Assembly (NCBI GenBank): GCA_905211645.1
Contig: CAJMBK010000007.1
Coordinates: 1-64,000 of the forward strand
Length of the DNA: 64,000 nt
Source of the DNA: an uncultured Caryophanales bacterium
GTDB lineage: Bacteria > Bacillota_I > Bacilli_A > RFN20 > CAG-288
Direction of reading: 5' to 3'
Of the stretch, positions 8,083 to 15,916 are shown piece after piece. The notes below the pieces were generated by a model. That model ran no database searches, was not told where the DNA came from, and saw nothing but the letters and a program-made list of their open reading frames with translations. Both the position numbers and the translations under genes were made by a program. Positions within the stretch are counted from its first letter, which is position 1. Every line of letters starts with the position of its first letter.

Positions 8083-8391
8083 ATGGAAAAAAACTTAGAA
8101 AAGACACTATTTCTCTCCGAACTTCTTGAGCTTTACGGAAATTTGCTAAGCGAGAAAACGGTTTTAAGACTTGATTATTACTTGAATCAAGATTATTCTC
8201 TTTCGGAGATTGCAGAACTTGAAAACACATCTCGTAACGCAATCTTTGAATCAATTTCTAAAGGTATTGAAAAGCTCAACAAATTGGAAGATAAACTCAA
8301 TTTCAGAGCAAAAATTGATGAAATCTTAGATAAGCTAGAAAAAGATGGTTATCAAGATATTGAAAGTATTTCTAACATTTTAATTAGATAG
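8083..8391 (+). CDS. ylxM: YlxM/p13-like helix-turn-helix protein
   Basis: 102 residues, the family's length. YlxM proteins are small sigma-70 region 4-like HTH proteins encoded next to ffh, and in streptococci they modulate SRP assembly. LSEKTVLRLDYYLNQDYSLSEIAEL (written here in parts: LSEKTVLRLDYYL, then NQDYSLSEIAEL) followed by NTSRNAIFESISKGI shows the HTH. The start follows the previous stop by one base. ffh begins eight bases downstream after a GGAG site, which supports the usual ylxM-ffh coupling. Confidence 0.88.
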   Translation: MEKNLEKTLFLSELLELYGNLLSEKTVLRLDYYLNQDYSLSEIAELENTSRNAIFESISKGIEKLNKLEDKLNFRAKIDEILDKLEKDGYQDIESISNILIR

Positions 8392-8399
8392 GAGATTAT

Positions 8400-9743
8400 A
8401 TGGCATTTGAAAGTTTAAGCGATAAGTTCCAGGGTATTTTCAAAGGAATTCGTGGTCATAAGGTTTTGACCGAAGAAAATATCAACGACGTCATCAAAGA
8501 GATTAGAATCGCTTTGTTAGACGCTGACGTCAACTACGAAGTTGCTTCAGAATTCGTTGATACTTTAGCAAAAGAAGCAGTTGGTCAACAGGTTTTTAAG
8601 AAATTATCACCTGGTGAAACCATGATTAAAATCACCTACGATGCTTTGGTTAAACTCCTAGGTGATGGTGATAATGATGTTTGTTTCAACATTGCAAAAC
8701 CTACTGTAATCATGCTCGTCGGTTTGCAAGGTACCGGTAAAACAACCGCAATTGCTAAGTTAGCAAACTTGTATCAAAAGGTTAATAAAAAGAAAGTCTT
8801 GCTTGTTGCAGGTGATATCTACAGACCTGCTGCTATTGAGCAATTAAATACTTTAGCAGGTCAAACTCAAACTGATATCTACATAGATAGAGACGAAAAA
8901 GATGTTGCTAAGATCGCCAAAGCTGCATATCAAAAAGCACTTGATGAAAAATACGATGTCGTTTTAATCGATACCGCTGGTCGTTTGGAAATTGATGATG
9001 TTTTGATGGACGAACTTGTCAGAATCGAAAAGGCTGTCCCACTTGATGAAGAACTCCTTTTAGTTGACGCAATGGTCGGTCAAAACGCAGTTAATGTTGC
9101 TAAGACATTCCACGAGAAAGTTCGTTTAACCGGTATTATCATGTCCAAGCTCGATGGTGACGCAAGAGGCGGTGCTGCCTTATCCATCAAGAGAATGACC
9201 GGTTTACCAATTAAATACGCCTCTGTTGGTGAAAAGATTTCCGACTTGGAAAACTTCCACCCAGAAGGTATGGCAAACCGTATCTTAGGTCAAGGTGATA
9301 TCATCGGTGTTATCGAAGAAATCCAAAACAATATCGATGAAGCTCAAGCCATGAAGACTTCAAAACGTTTGATGAATGGCTTATTCGATTTAACCGATAT
9401 GCTTTCCATTCTTAAACAGATGAAGAAATTCTCTATGAGTAAACTTTTAAGAATGATTCCTGGTATGCCTAAATTCTCTGATGAAGATATCAAGAAACTT
9501 GAAGTTGAACTTAAACGTGTTGAAACAATCATCAACTCCATGACTATTCAAGAAAGAAAGAAACCAGAAATCATCAAACAGAATAGAAAGATGAGAATCG
9601 CTAAAGGTTCCGGTATGAAAGAAAAGGATGTTAGCTTAGTTTTGGATAAATATTTTGAGATGAGCAAGCAGATGAAATCCATGAAAAATGGTCAAATGAA
9701 TCCTGCCGCTTTGAGCCAAATGATGAAAAATATAAGAAAGTGA
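8400..9743 (+). CDS. ffh: Signal recognition particle protein Ffh (SRP54)
   Basis: 447 residues. Ffh binds the SRP RNA and nascent signal sequences and docks to FtsY. N domain at 1-90, G domain with GLQGTGKTTAIAKLA near 105-119, DTAGRLEIDDVLMDEL near 192-207 and SKLDGDARGG, then the Met-rich M domain (about 300-447) with MKKFSMSKLLRMIPGMP and the RNA-binding RKMRIAKGSG helix. It ends in TGA, evidence that UGA is a stop here. No SRP RNA gene was recognised nearby: the small RNA just downstream lacks the conserved domain IV. Confidence 0.96.
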   Translation: MAFESLSDKFQGIFKGIRGHKVLTEENINDVIKEIRIALLDADVNYEVASEFVDTLAKEAVGQQVFKKLSPGETMIKITYDALVKLLGDGDNDVCFNIAKPTVIMLVGLQGTGKTTAIAKLANLYQKVNKKKVLLVAGDIYRPAAIEQLNTLAGQTQTDIYIDRDEKDVAKIAKAAYQKALDEKYDVVLIDTAGRLEIDDVLMDELVRIEKAVPLDEELLLVDAMVGQNAVNVAKTFHEKVRLTGIIMSKLDGDARGGAALSIKRMTGLPIKYASVGEKISDLENFHPEGMANRILGQGDIIGVIEEIQNNIDEAQAMKTSKRLMNGLFDLTDMLSILKQMKKFSMSKLLRMIPGMPKFSDEDIKKLEVELKRVETIINSMTIQERKKPEIIKQNRKMRIAKGSGMKEKDVSLVLDKYFEMSKQMKSMKNGQMNPAALSQMMKNIRK

Positions 9744-9762
9744 TTCTAAGTTAATTTATTTC

Positions 9763-9791
9763 TTGATTATTGAATAAAAAATTTGTAAGAT
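9763..9791 (+). promoter_or_regulatory. Promoter for the small RNA downstream of ffh
   Basis: TTGATT (9763-9768), exactly 17 bases, TAAGAT (9786-9791). A start near 9798 would coincide with the 5' end of the first hairpin. Independent initiation is needed because no gene reading frame continues past ffh. Confidence 0.5.
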
Positions 9792-9797
9792 ATTAGT

Positions 9798-9909
9798 GCA
9801 TTTAAAGGATATATACTTTAAATGTATGTCGGCTCTATTTTTTACCCTAAATAGAACGGCACCTCCTTTCGCTAGAAGGTTTACCCCCCTGTTCCTTCTA
9901 GCTTTTTTT
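9798..9909 (+). ncRNA. Candidate small regulatory RNA with exposed anti-Shine-Dalgarno motif
   Basis: About 112 bases between a promoter-like sequence and a strong terminator, with no open frame. Three hairpins: GCATTTAAAG/CTTTAAATGT (9798-9807 with 9816-9825); TCTATTT/AAATAGA (9834-9840 with 9849-9855, extended by GTCG/CGGC) with loop TTTACCCT; and the terminator GCTAGAAGG/CCTTCTAGC (9871-9879 with 9894-9902) with a loop containing six C, followed by seven T. Between hairpins 2 and 3 lies unpaired CACCTCCTTTC (9860-9870), the complement of a strong Shine-Dalgarno and identical to the anti-SD end of 16S rRNA. C-rich unpaired seeds are typical of Gram-positive regulatory RNAs such as RsaE/RoxS. 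It is not an SRP RNA: the conserved domain IV motif is missing. Confidence 0.6.
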
Positions 9910-9916
9910 AAACAGA

Positions 9917-9947
9917 AATCCCAGGAAGATTGTTACCTCCTGGGATT
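9917..9947 (-). terminator. Terminator of the rpsP-trmD operon
   Basis: AATCCCAGGA/TCCTGGGATT, 10 bp, three bases past the trmD stop. On the minus strand it is followed by TCTGTTT, a modest U tract, and converges with the terminator of the small RNA. Confidence 0.65.
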
Positions 9948-9950
9948 GCT

Positions 9951-10667
9951 TTATTTCTTTTTGTAATTGTTGAGTAATTTCATATCTTCCTTAGTGAAGA
10001 TATGTTTTTTATATAAATCGGGACGGATTCTCTTTGTTTTATTTAATGCGTCCAATCTTCTTTGACTTGAGATTGTTTTATGATTTCCTTTTAAAAGGTA
10101 ATCAGGAACTTCATGACCTTCATAATTTGTTGGGTAGGTGAATTGATCGTATTCTAAGAGATTATCGTTGTAGGATTCTTCGTTTGTTGAATCTTTTGTG
10201 ATGACACCATCAATCAATCTCACAATTGAATCAGCAACAATTAGTGAACTTGCTTCACCACCTGTTAAGACATAATCACCAATTGAAATCTGTTCATCGA
10301 CGTAGTGAATAATTCTTGAATCAACACCTTCGTAATGTCCACAGATTAATGTTATCTCATCTTTCTTAGAAAGTTCGATTGCTTTATCTTGTGTGTATAA
10401 AGGAGCGTCTGCGGCAAGAAGTATCTTGTAGGTATCCATAAGATTATTCTGTCTTAAACAGTCTAAAATAGGCTGCAATTGCATGACTAATCCGGCACCG
10501 CCACCTAATGGATGATCATCAACTCTTTTAGTCTTGGATAATGAGTAGTCTCGGATATTGAATAATCTAAATTCAACCTTACCTTTTAAGATAGCTTTCT
10601 TGATGATGGAAACCTTGAAAAATGATTCAAAATACTCAGGAAAGATGGTGACAATATTGATTATCAT
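9951..10667 (-). CDS. trmD: tRNA (guanine-37-N1) methyltransferase TrmD
   Basis: 238 residues, normal length. TrmD uses S-adenosylmethionine to methylate G37 beside the anticodon, preventing +1 frameshifts. The trefoil-knot SPOUT motifs are intact: HPLGGGAGLVMQLQP near 52-66 and SIGDYVLTGGEAS near 128-140, with the catalytic region VDDHPLGGG. Its ATG overlaps the end of rimM by four bases (ATGA), the classic rimM-trmD coupling. It is the last gene of the rpsP-khpA-rimM-trmD run. Confidence 0.95.
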   Translation of the reverse strand: MIINIVTIFPEYFESFFKVSIIKKAILKGKVEFRLFNIRDYSLSKTKRVDDHPLGGGAGLVMQLQPILDCLRQNNLMDTYKILLAADAPLYTQDKAIELSKKDEITLICGHYEGVDSRIIHYVDEQISIGDYVLTGGEASSLIVADSIVRLIDGVITKDSTNEESYNDNLLEYDQFTYPTNYEGHEVPDYLLKGNHKTISSQRRLDALNKTKRIRPDLYKKHIFTKEDMKLLNNYKKK

Positions 10668-11161
10668 ACGTTTAAAGTTTCCTCACCGAGAGCAGTTAAA
10701 ATTACTCGTTTATTCTCTAGATCGATATCTTTGATAAAGATGCCCATTTGAACTGGAATGTCCTTATTTTGACTTGTTATAATGTGGCATATTCCAAGGT
10801 CTTCTCTTGTGGAAGCAACTTTATCAATAACTTCTAAGTTTTCACTACAAATATCCATATCTTTGAAGTCATCAAAGTAGAAAGTACCTTCGATTCTTTC
10901 GCAGTCCATATAGATGTCGTAGTTGATATATTTTTCAACTTGGTTGATATCGTCAATTCCTTTCAAAAACAAGTGGATAACCTTATCATTTTTAACTTTG
11001 TAGTAGTCAACTACAAAGGTTTTTTCACGTCCGTTGTCGTTGATAATAATCTTGTTGCCTTCTTTAAATCTTTCTTCTGGGTAACTTGTTGTGATGACAA
11101 CTTTTAAGCCGCCGTTGATGCCGAATGTGTTGACGATATGACCTACTCTTTTTCTTTCCAT
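10664..11161 (-). CDS. rimM: 16S rRNA processing protein RimM
   Basis: 165 residues. RimM assists maturation of the 30S head and binds S19. The N-terminal beta-barrel begins with KRVGHIVNTFGINGGLKV (the family's G.I...hG..G.l+V pattern), and the C-terminal PRC-barrel domain covers about 90-165, ending in ILTALGEETLNV. GGAGG lies upstream of the ATG. A hairpin terminator-like element separates it from khpA, which may lower its expression relative to the ribosomal protein genes. Confidence 0.9.
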   Translation of the reverse strand: MERKRVGHIVNTFGINGGLKVVITTSYPEERFKEGNKIIINDNGREKTFVVDYYKVKNDKVIHLFLKGIDDINQVEKYINYDIYMDCERIEGTFYFDDFKDMDICSENLEVIDKVASTREDLGICHIITSQNKDIPVQMGIFIKDIDLENKRVILTALGEETLNV

Positions 11162-11199
11162 ATTTAACCTCCAATTGGGGATTTGGTACTAAATAATAA

Positions 11200-11225
11200 A
11201 AAGTTACCACACCAGTGGTAACTTT
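11200..11225 (-). terminator. Attenuating hairpin between khpA and rimM
   Basis: A perfect 11-bp stem AAAGTTACCAC/GTGGTAACTTT, followed on the minus strand by TTATTATTT. It probably ends most transcripts from rpsP-khpA, leaving lower read-through into rimM-trmD. Confidence 0.65.
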
Positions 11226-11240
11226 AGATTTTTACATTAA

Positions 11241-11522
11241 TTAAGCTTCTTCAGACTCGTTTAAAGATTCGAACTTGAGCATGACTTTCTTGTGGCTGCT
11301 TCTTGCGATGGAATTTACAAGTTCTCTGATAGCATTTGCATTAACTCCGTGGTTTGTAAGAAGTTTGGCAAGATCAGATGAGTCGACACAAACGACGTAT
11401 TTTTGTACCTTGTTATTCAAATCTTCTTCAGTGTCTGTTCTTTTGATAAAAAGAGCTTCCTTAACAGAAAGAAGTGGTTCGATTACGGTCTTAATAACCT
11501 CACTAAATTCAATATTTTCCAC
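11241..11522 (-). CDS. khpA: KH-domain RNA-binding protein KhpA (YlqC family)
   Basis: 93 residues. KhpA homologues are small KH-domain proteins that pair with KhpB (Jag/EloR) and affect cell elongation and small-RNA biology in Bacillota. The position directly after rpsP is the conserved one. The segment around NHGVNANAIRELVNSI (about 58-73) corresponds to the KH nucleic-acid loop and following helix. The GxxG loop reads G-V-N-A, so its second glycine is replaced. The N-terminal ~15 residues match the family start FSEVIKTVIEPLL. An acidic tail (ESLNESEEA) ends the protein. Confidence 0.75.
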   Translation of the reverse strand: MENIEFSEVIKTVIEPLLSVKEALFIKRTDTEEDLNNKVQKYVVCVDSSDLAKLLTNHGVNANAIRELVNSIARSSHKKVMLKFESLNESEEA

Positions 11523-11558
11523 AATCCTTCTCCTTTACAATCTACTTAATTATAACAA

Positions 11559-12008
11559 TTAAGCAGCTGCTTCTTCAGTGTTTTCAACTGGTTGTTTGTC
11601 TTGTCTCTTAGCTAAACGTTTTGCTTTATGTCTTGCAATTCTTGCTTCTTCAAGTTTAGCCTTGTTGGACTTAGCAGCTTGTTTAGCCTTGCCAGAGGTC
11701 TTGTTGTTTTCCTTAGAAACCTTTTCAACCTTTTGAGCACCCTTCTTGGTTGCAACGAATTTTGCCCAGATACCGGTCTTCTTGAAAAGTGTTCTGACAG
11801 ATTCAGATGGTTGAGCACCTAATGAGAGCCACTTTAATGCGGATTCTTCATTGATCTTCAATCTGTTGTTATCTGTGTTATCGATTGGATCGAAGTTACC
11901 GATTTCTTCGATGTTTTGACCTCTAGGGGTGTTACGTGAATCGGAGACGACGATTCTGTATGTCATATCATTTTTTCTACCAAGTCTCTTTAATCTAATT
12001 TTAACCAT
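11559..12008 (-). CDS. rpsP: 30S ribosomal protein S16 with long basic C-terminal extension
   Basis: 149 residues; S16 is usually 80-100. The core (1-88) is clear: VKIRLKRLGRKNDMTYRIVV, then DSRNTPRGQNIEEIGNFDP, LKWLSLGAQPSESVRTLFKKTG. S16 binds 16S rRNA in the 5' domain and is essential for 30S assembly. Residues 89-149 are Lys/Ala-rich (AKQAAKSNKAKLEEARIAR) and end acidic (ENTEEAAA), probably a disordered RNA-contacting tail. A near-consensus promoter lies just upstream, so it heads its own transcript despite following rplS. Confidence 0.94.
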   Translation of the reverse strand: MVKIRLKRLGRKNDMTYRIVVSDSRNTPRGQNIEEIGNFDPIDNTDNNRLKINEESALKWLSLGAQPSESVRTLFKKTGIWAKFVATKKGAQKVEKVSKENNKTSGKAKQAAKSNKAKLEEARIARHKAKRLAKRQDKQPVENTEEAAA

Positions 12009-12041
12009 ATGTAATTTTTCTCCTTTTTACAAAGCTCAAAT

Positions 12042-12070
12042 AGTATAGAAATTTATAATATGCCTGTCAA
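12042..12070 (-). promoter_or_regulatory. Strong promoter for rpsP
   Basis: On the minus strand TTGACA (12065-12070), 17-base spacer, TATACT (12042-12047): five or six of six matches at each box. The start point falls ~25 bases before the rpsP ribosome binding site. Confidence 0.8.
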
Positions 12071-12103
12071 GTATTTTATATTGACACTATCAATTTTACA
12101 ATA

Positions 12104-12127
12104 AGAAAAGCTCCCATGCTGGGAGCC
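12104..12127 (-). terminator. Terminator after rplS
   Basis: GGCTCCCA/TGGGAGCT stem, 8 bp with a 3-base loop, then TTTTCTT on the minus strand. It separates rplS from the rpsP transcript. Confidence 0.85.
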
Positions 12128-12140
12128 TAGATTACTTTAA

Positions 12141-12497
12141 TTACTTGTTGTTAAGAGTTTCTTTCAAACGTGCGCTCTTACCAGAGAGGTTACGAATGTA
12201 GAAAATCTTCTTACGACGGACTTTACCGGACTTGACAACTTGAATTGAAGCGATTGTTGGTGAATTGACCAAGAAATTACGTTCAACACCGACACCGTAG
12301 GAAATCTTTCTAACAATGAAAGTTTTGCTGACGCCAGAACCTCTGAAACCGATGCAAAGACCTTCGAAGACTTGGATACGTTCCTTATTACCTTCACGGA
12401 TCTTGACGGATACTCTTAAAGTATCACCGGTTTTGAAACTTGGGATATCGTGTCTTAATTGAGTTTGAGTAACTTCATTAACTAAATTTAAGTTCAT
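12141..12497 (-). CDS. rplS: 50S ribosomal protein L19
   Basis: 118 residues, normal. L19 lies at the 30S-50S interface. Recognised by [26 protein letters not shown] and following (quoted in part: [16 protein letters not shown]) and by [13 protein letters not shown] with a basic C-terminus. AAAGGAG precedes the ATG. In most Bacillota rplS is the last gene after trmD; here it is upstream of rpsP with its own terminator, so the cluster is rearranged. Confidence 0.95.
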   Translation of the reverse strand: MNLNLVNEVTQTQLRHDIPSFKTGDTLRVSVKIREGNKERIQVFEGLCIGFRGSGVSKTFIVRKISYGVGVERNFLVNSPTIASIQVVKSGKVRRKKIFYIRNLSGKSARLKETLNNK

Positions 12498-12622
12498 CGA
12501 TTTTCTCCTTTATACTAATCTTTGCTTTTAACTGTTCACAATCTTGGATTGGCGGAACAAAGCTATGCAACTAAAGTTGCTCATTAAGTTTAGCAAATTT
12601 GAAAATCTAAGTAAATGGAAAT

Positions 12623-14415
12623 TTAATCGCTGATGTAGGAGATGTAGTTTTGATTGTATATTATACCCTTGATAGTGTAAGTTTCACCAACTGTCAAATC
12701 TTCAGGAAGATTCTTAATTATGTAGGCGACGCCATTTGGACCTTCGATCTTATTCTTTGCAGTTGCAGTTCCTGTTAAAGATACGAATTTAGCGTTTAAA
12801 ACATTGGTGTATGTTTCGTCAAATTCTGCTGTAATTTCGGTGTATGTGATATCAACATCGAGGTCTTCATTGAGAACAACAGCAGTAGCATTTGAGCTAT
12901 TGTAGATATTTAATTTACCACTAGCAAATGCCTTAGAGAATAAACAAAGCATTACTGTATCGCCGATATTTAATTGGTTGTAAACAAAGTCTTTGAAAGC
13001 AACGCTCAATCCGCCGGTTCCATCATACACAACATAGTGACTACTTGCATGACCTTTTGCAACGATTTTTGCTTTGATGTAGGTTGCTTCACCTTGAACA
13101 AGACCATCCTCATTTGCCTGAGCAAGTGTTTTGTAAGGAAGTTTATCGATATCATCATCAAGAACCAAAACTGTCATAGTATCAAGTAAATTAAAGATAG
13201 AATTGTATAATTTAATAGTTTGATAACCGTAATAGTCTTTGGTTAAAATCTCATTGTCACTTACGTTAATGACAATTTCTCTAGTTGCAGTAATTAATTC
13301 AGTATTAGTTCTAATTTTACTGACATCTTCTGGTTTTAAATTATTGATGAAATCGGTCAAAGTGTAAGTTGAATTTGCGTGCAATATCACTGAATCTTCT
13401 TTGAAAGTAATAGGAGCAGCCTTAACGTTGATTGTGTAACTTGCAGTAACTGATTCATCTCCTTTGGAAGTAACTTTCAAAGTGGTTATACCTTCTGCTA
13501 AACCAGTAACAATACCATTCACATCAACCTCTGCAATAGTGCCATCTTCAATTTCAAAGTTAAGATTGGCATTGCTTGCTTCTGAAGGTGTTAATGTAGG
13601 TTTTATTTTATAAGTTTCACCGATTTCGATATCGATTGTATCTGTTTCAGTTTCGATGTCGGTGACTACTGTTTCTCTGGGAAGAATCTTGATATCAAGT
13701 GAGCAATCTGAATCTTCTGTCCAGTATGCTGACCATTTAGGCTGAGCTAAAACATTGACTTTACCAACACCTAGTGCAGTAACTGTGACACTTCTATTTT
13801 CATCATCCATTGTTAATTCAGCTATGTTTACAGCTGACTCATATTTATTTTGGAGTTGAATACCTTCTGAAGCATCTAAAGGCTCAACGTCAAAAGTGAA
13901 AGTCTTAGTTTCACCAACTTTCATTTCAACAGTAGCGTGGACGGATTGTCCGGTGGAATGTTCAGAAATTGAATGGATGTATTTACCCAAATCTTTTGTA
14001 GCACCGCAGCGGCATTCAAAGTAAACATGGCCTGTTTCTTCATCAAGTTTTGTTCCTGTTGGATAAGGAACTTCGTGCTGTTGCATCTTGATTTCAGCGT
14101 CACATCTATCACATTTGAAGAAGTGGTAACTCTTATCGTATTCAGAACCTTCGTGATAGTGATAGACACCATCTGTATTGACGTGTCCACCTAAATCTGG
14201 AATAGTTTCATACTCCTTGTGACCGCACTTTTTACAAGTTCTTTCTTTTTGACCTTCGGTTGTGCAACCCGCTTCTCTCGTGACAACCCATTCACCATAC
14301 TCATGATTGGTGCATTCCTCAACTACTGAAGTGCTTGCGCTATCTTCAGGACCACAGGAATTGAGGGGGGGGTTATCAGACATAAGGAAGCGACTAAAAT
14401 TAGTTTCTTTTTCAT
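12623..14415 (-). CDS. Secreted Ig-like (Big2) lipoprotein, frame broken at a C8 tract in the signal peptide
   Basis: The good start is ATG 14415 with AAGGAG just upstream, giving MKKKLILVASLCLIT, a signal peptide start. The 8-base C run (14365-14372) then throws it out of frame. The long frame from there to 12623 begins PPLNSCG, an LxxC lipobox, so adding one C (or removing two) would join the halves into a lipoprotein of about 597 residues. Beyond the Cys: a Cys-rich region with CTNHEYGEW and ERTCKKCGHKEYE repeats (about 24-130), a Big2 Ig-like domain (about 236-325) with GIVTGLAEGITTLKV, and a C-terminal ~160 residues with OB-fold-like strands (KIVAKGHASSHYVVYDGTG). Probably surface displayed. 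Off in this sequence unless the run length varies or is miscalled; ATG 14383 is an internal, signal-less alternative. Confidence 0.7.
14365..14372 (-). repeat. Homopolymer G8 (C8 on coding strand)
   Basis: Eight identical G/C bases inside the lipoprotein signal peptide codons. Such a run is rare in AT-rich DNA. Its length decides whether start codon and lipobox share a frame: 6 or 9 bases are in frame, 8 is not. Confidence 0.85.
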
Positions 14416-14444
14416 ACGTCTGTTCTCCTTTTTATATTATCTAT

Positions 14445-14473
14445 ATTATAGGTGACGGATAGATTTTTGTCGC
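14445..14473 (-). promoter_or_regulatory. Promoter of the lipoprotein gene
   Basis: Minus strand GCGACA (14468-14473), 17 bases, TATAAT (14445-14450), about 20 bases before the AAGGAG site of the ATG at 14415. Its presence supports 14415 as the real start. Confidence 0.55.
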
Positions 14474-14480
14474 TTACGAC

Positions 14481-14486
14481 TATAAT
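14481..14486 (+). promoter_or_regulatory. Candidate -10 box for rplK-rplA
   Basis: Consensus TATAAT with a weak -35 region. A second possibility is TTGATT at 14511-14516 with GATACT at 14532-14537 (15-base spacing). Either gives a leader of more than 100 bases before rplK. Confidence 0.35.
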
Positions 14487-14592
14487 GTATTAAGAGCAAA
14501 AAACTTGCTATTGATTTCCAAATTTCAATTTGATACTCTATTAAGGTATATGGGCTAAGTATGCAATTTTTTACTAGCCTTATGTTAATTAA

Positions 14593-14625
14593 CGTGGGAG
14601 AAGATGTAACTCTTCATTAACCACG
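14593..14625 (+). promoter_or_regulatory. Hairpin in the rplK leader
   Basis: CGTGG (14593-14597) pairs with CCACG (14621-14625), and inside it GAAGA (14600-14604) pairs with TCTTC (14611-14615). Ribosomal protein L1 represses the rplK-rplA mRNA through a leader structure in many bacteria; whether this hairpin is that site is inference. Confidence 0.35.
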
Positions 14626-14659
14626 CCAAGACATTTCAAATTAGGAGGAAAAAAGTCTC

Positions 14660-15079
14660 ATGGCAGCTAAAAAAGTTACAAGAGTCATGAAGGTCATGGC
14701 TATGGGCGGTGAAGCAAGCCCTGCAAAGCTTGGTCAAAAATTAGGTCCTTATGGTATCGGTCCTAAATTCTGTCAAGATTTCAATGCAAAAACTTCAGAT
14801 CGTAGAGGTGAATTAGTCCCTTGCATCCTCACCATCTATGAAGACAGAACATTCAATGTTGAATTGAAGACATCTCCTGTCACTTTCTTATTGAAGAAAG
14901 CCGCTGGTATCGAAAAAGGTAGCCACAACAAGGCTCAAGGCATCGTCGGTCACGTTTCCCGTGAAGAAGTCGAAAAGATTGCAAACTACAAGATGCCAGA
15001 TCTTAACGTTGATTCCTTAGAAGCAGCAGTCCGTTGCATCGAAGGTACCGCTAAGAGCATGGGTATTCAAATTGATTAA
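14660..15079 (+). CDS. rplK: 50S ribosomal protein L11
   Basis: 139 residues. L11 forms the GTPase-associated centre with 23S rRNA and L10/L12. Recognised by the start KVTRVMKVMAMGGEASPAK, the Pro-rich GEASPAKLGQKLGPYGI region, and LLKKAAGIEKGSHNKAQG. GGAGG precedes the ATG. rplA follows 15 bases later in the standard order. Confidence 0.96.
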   Translation: MAAKKVTRVMKVMAMGGEASPAKLGQKLGPYGIGPKFCQDFNAKTSDRRGELVPCILTIYEDRTFNVELKTSPVTFLLKKAAGIEKGSHNKAQGIVGHVSREEVEKIANYKMPDLNVDSLEAAVRCIEGTAKSMGIQID

Positions 15080-15094
15080 TGAGGTGATGGAAGT

Positions 15095-15781
15095 ATGAAA
15101 AGAAGTAAAAAATATTTAGAAGCTAAAAAGCTTATTGATGCAAGCAGAGTTTATTCAATTGCTGAAGCTAGTGAATTAGTTAAGAAAACTTCTACCACTA
15201 AGTTCGATGCTTCTGTCGAATTGACATTCAAACTCAACGTCGATACAAAGCAAGCAGACCAACAATTACGTGGTACAATCGTTTTACCTCATGGTAACGG
15301 TAAGACCAAGAAAATCTTAGCTATCACAAATACAAAGCAAGAAGAAGCTAAGGCTGCTGGTGCTGATTTCGTCGGTGCAGCTGATATGTTAGAAAAGATT
15401 CAAAAAGAAAACTGGTTCGGTTTCGACATCATCGTCGCAACTCCAGATATGATGGGTCAACTCGGTAAGATGGGTAAGATCTTAGGTCCTAAAGGTTTGA
15501 TGCCAAACCCAAAGACTGGTACAGTTACTCCTAATATCGGTGCTGCTATCACAGAAATCAAGAACGGTAAGATCACATACCGTACAGATAAAGAAGGTAA
15601 CGTCCAAGTTACAGTCGCAAAAGTTAGCTTCGACTCTGACAAGATTGTCGAAAACATCAAGACTGTTGTCGCCTTAATTTTGAAGGTTAAACCTGTCGCT
15701 GTTAAAGGTACATACATCCAAAGTATGACAGTTTCAACAACAATGGGTCCTTCTATCAGAGTTTCTAGCGATCTCAAGTAA
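15095..15781 (+). CDS. rplA: 50S ribosomal protein L1
   Basis: 228 residues, normal. L1 forms the mobile stalk at the E site and acts as a translational repressor of its own operon. Family landmarks: [37 protein letters not shown] and [26 protein letters not shown] precedes the start. Its transcript continues into the L10 leader region. Confidence 0.96.
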   Translation: MKRSKKYLEAKKLIDASRVYSIAEASELVKKTSTTKFDASVELTFKLNVDTKQADQQLRGTIVLPHGNGKTKKILAITNTKQEEAKAAGADFVGAADMLEKIQKENWFGFDIIVATPDMMGQLGKMGKILGPKGLMPNPKTGTVTPNIGAAITEIKNGKITYRTDKEGNVQVTVAKVSFDSDKIVENIKTVVALILKVKPVAVKGTYIQSMTVSTTMGPSIRVSSDLK

Positions 15782-15799
15782 TAAATCGCTAATTTAAGT

Positions 15800-15893
15800 T
15801 TGATGCACTCAATATACCGAAGACCGTAACTGTCTTATGACTTAATTTGTTACGCAGGAAACTGTTTCTGAAAGTATATTGTTGCAATATATA
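15800..15893 (+). promoter_or_regulatory. Ribosomal protein L10 leader (rplJL autoregulation)
   Basis: The 135-base gap between rplA and rplJ contains ATATACCGAAGACCGTAAC and later GTTACGCAGGAAAC with a closing GTATAT (pairing with ATATAC). This is the arrangement of the Bacillota L10(L12)4-binding leader: a long closing stem, an internal GAAGAC element and a CAGGA element. L10-L12 binding here represses rplJL. A consensus search was not possible. Confidence 0.6.
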
Positions 15894-15916
15894 TTAGAAA
15901 TAGGAGGATAAAAGAC

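Noticed and set aside
9741..9743. UGA read as Trp (Mycoplasma-type code)
   Set aside because: UGA ends ffh and comFC in correct family positions, and Trp is always UGG in the motifs checked.
9798..9909. SRP (4.5S) RNA gene beside ffh
   Set aside because: Neither strand has the conserved domain IV loop with GGAA and AGCAGCC-type pairing; the fold is three separate hairpins.
14623..14660. A separate gene or leader peptide before rplK
   Set aside because: No start codon with a ribosome site gives a frame of useful length.
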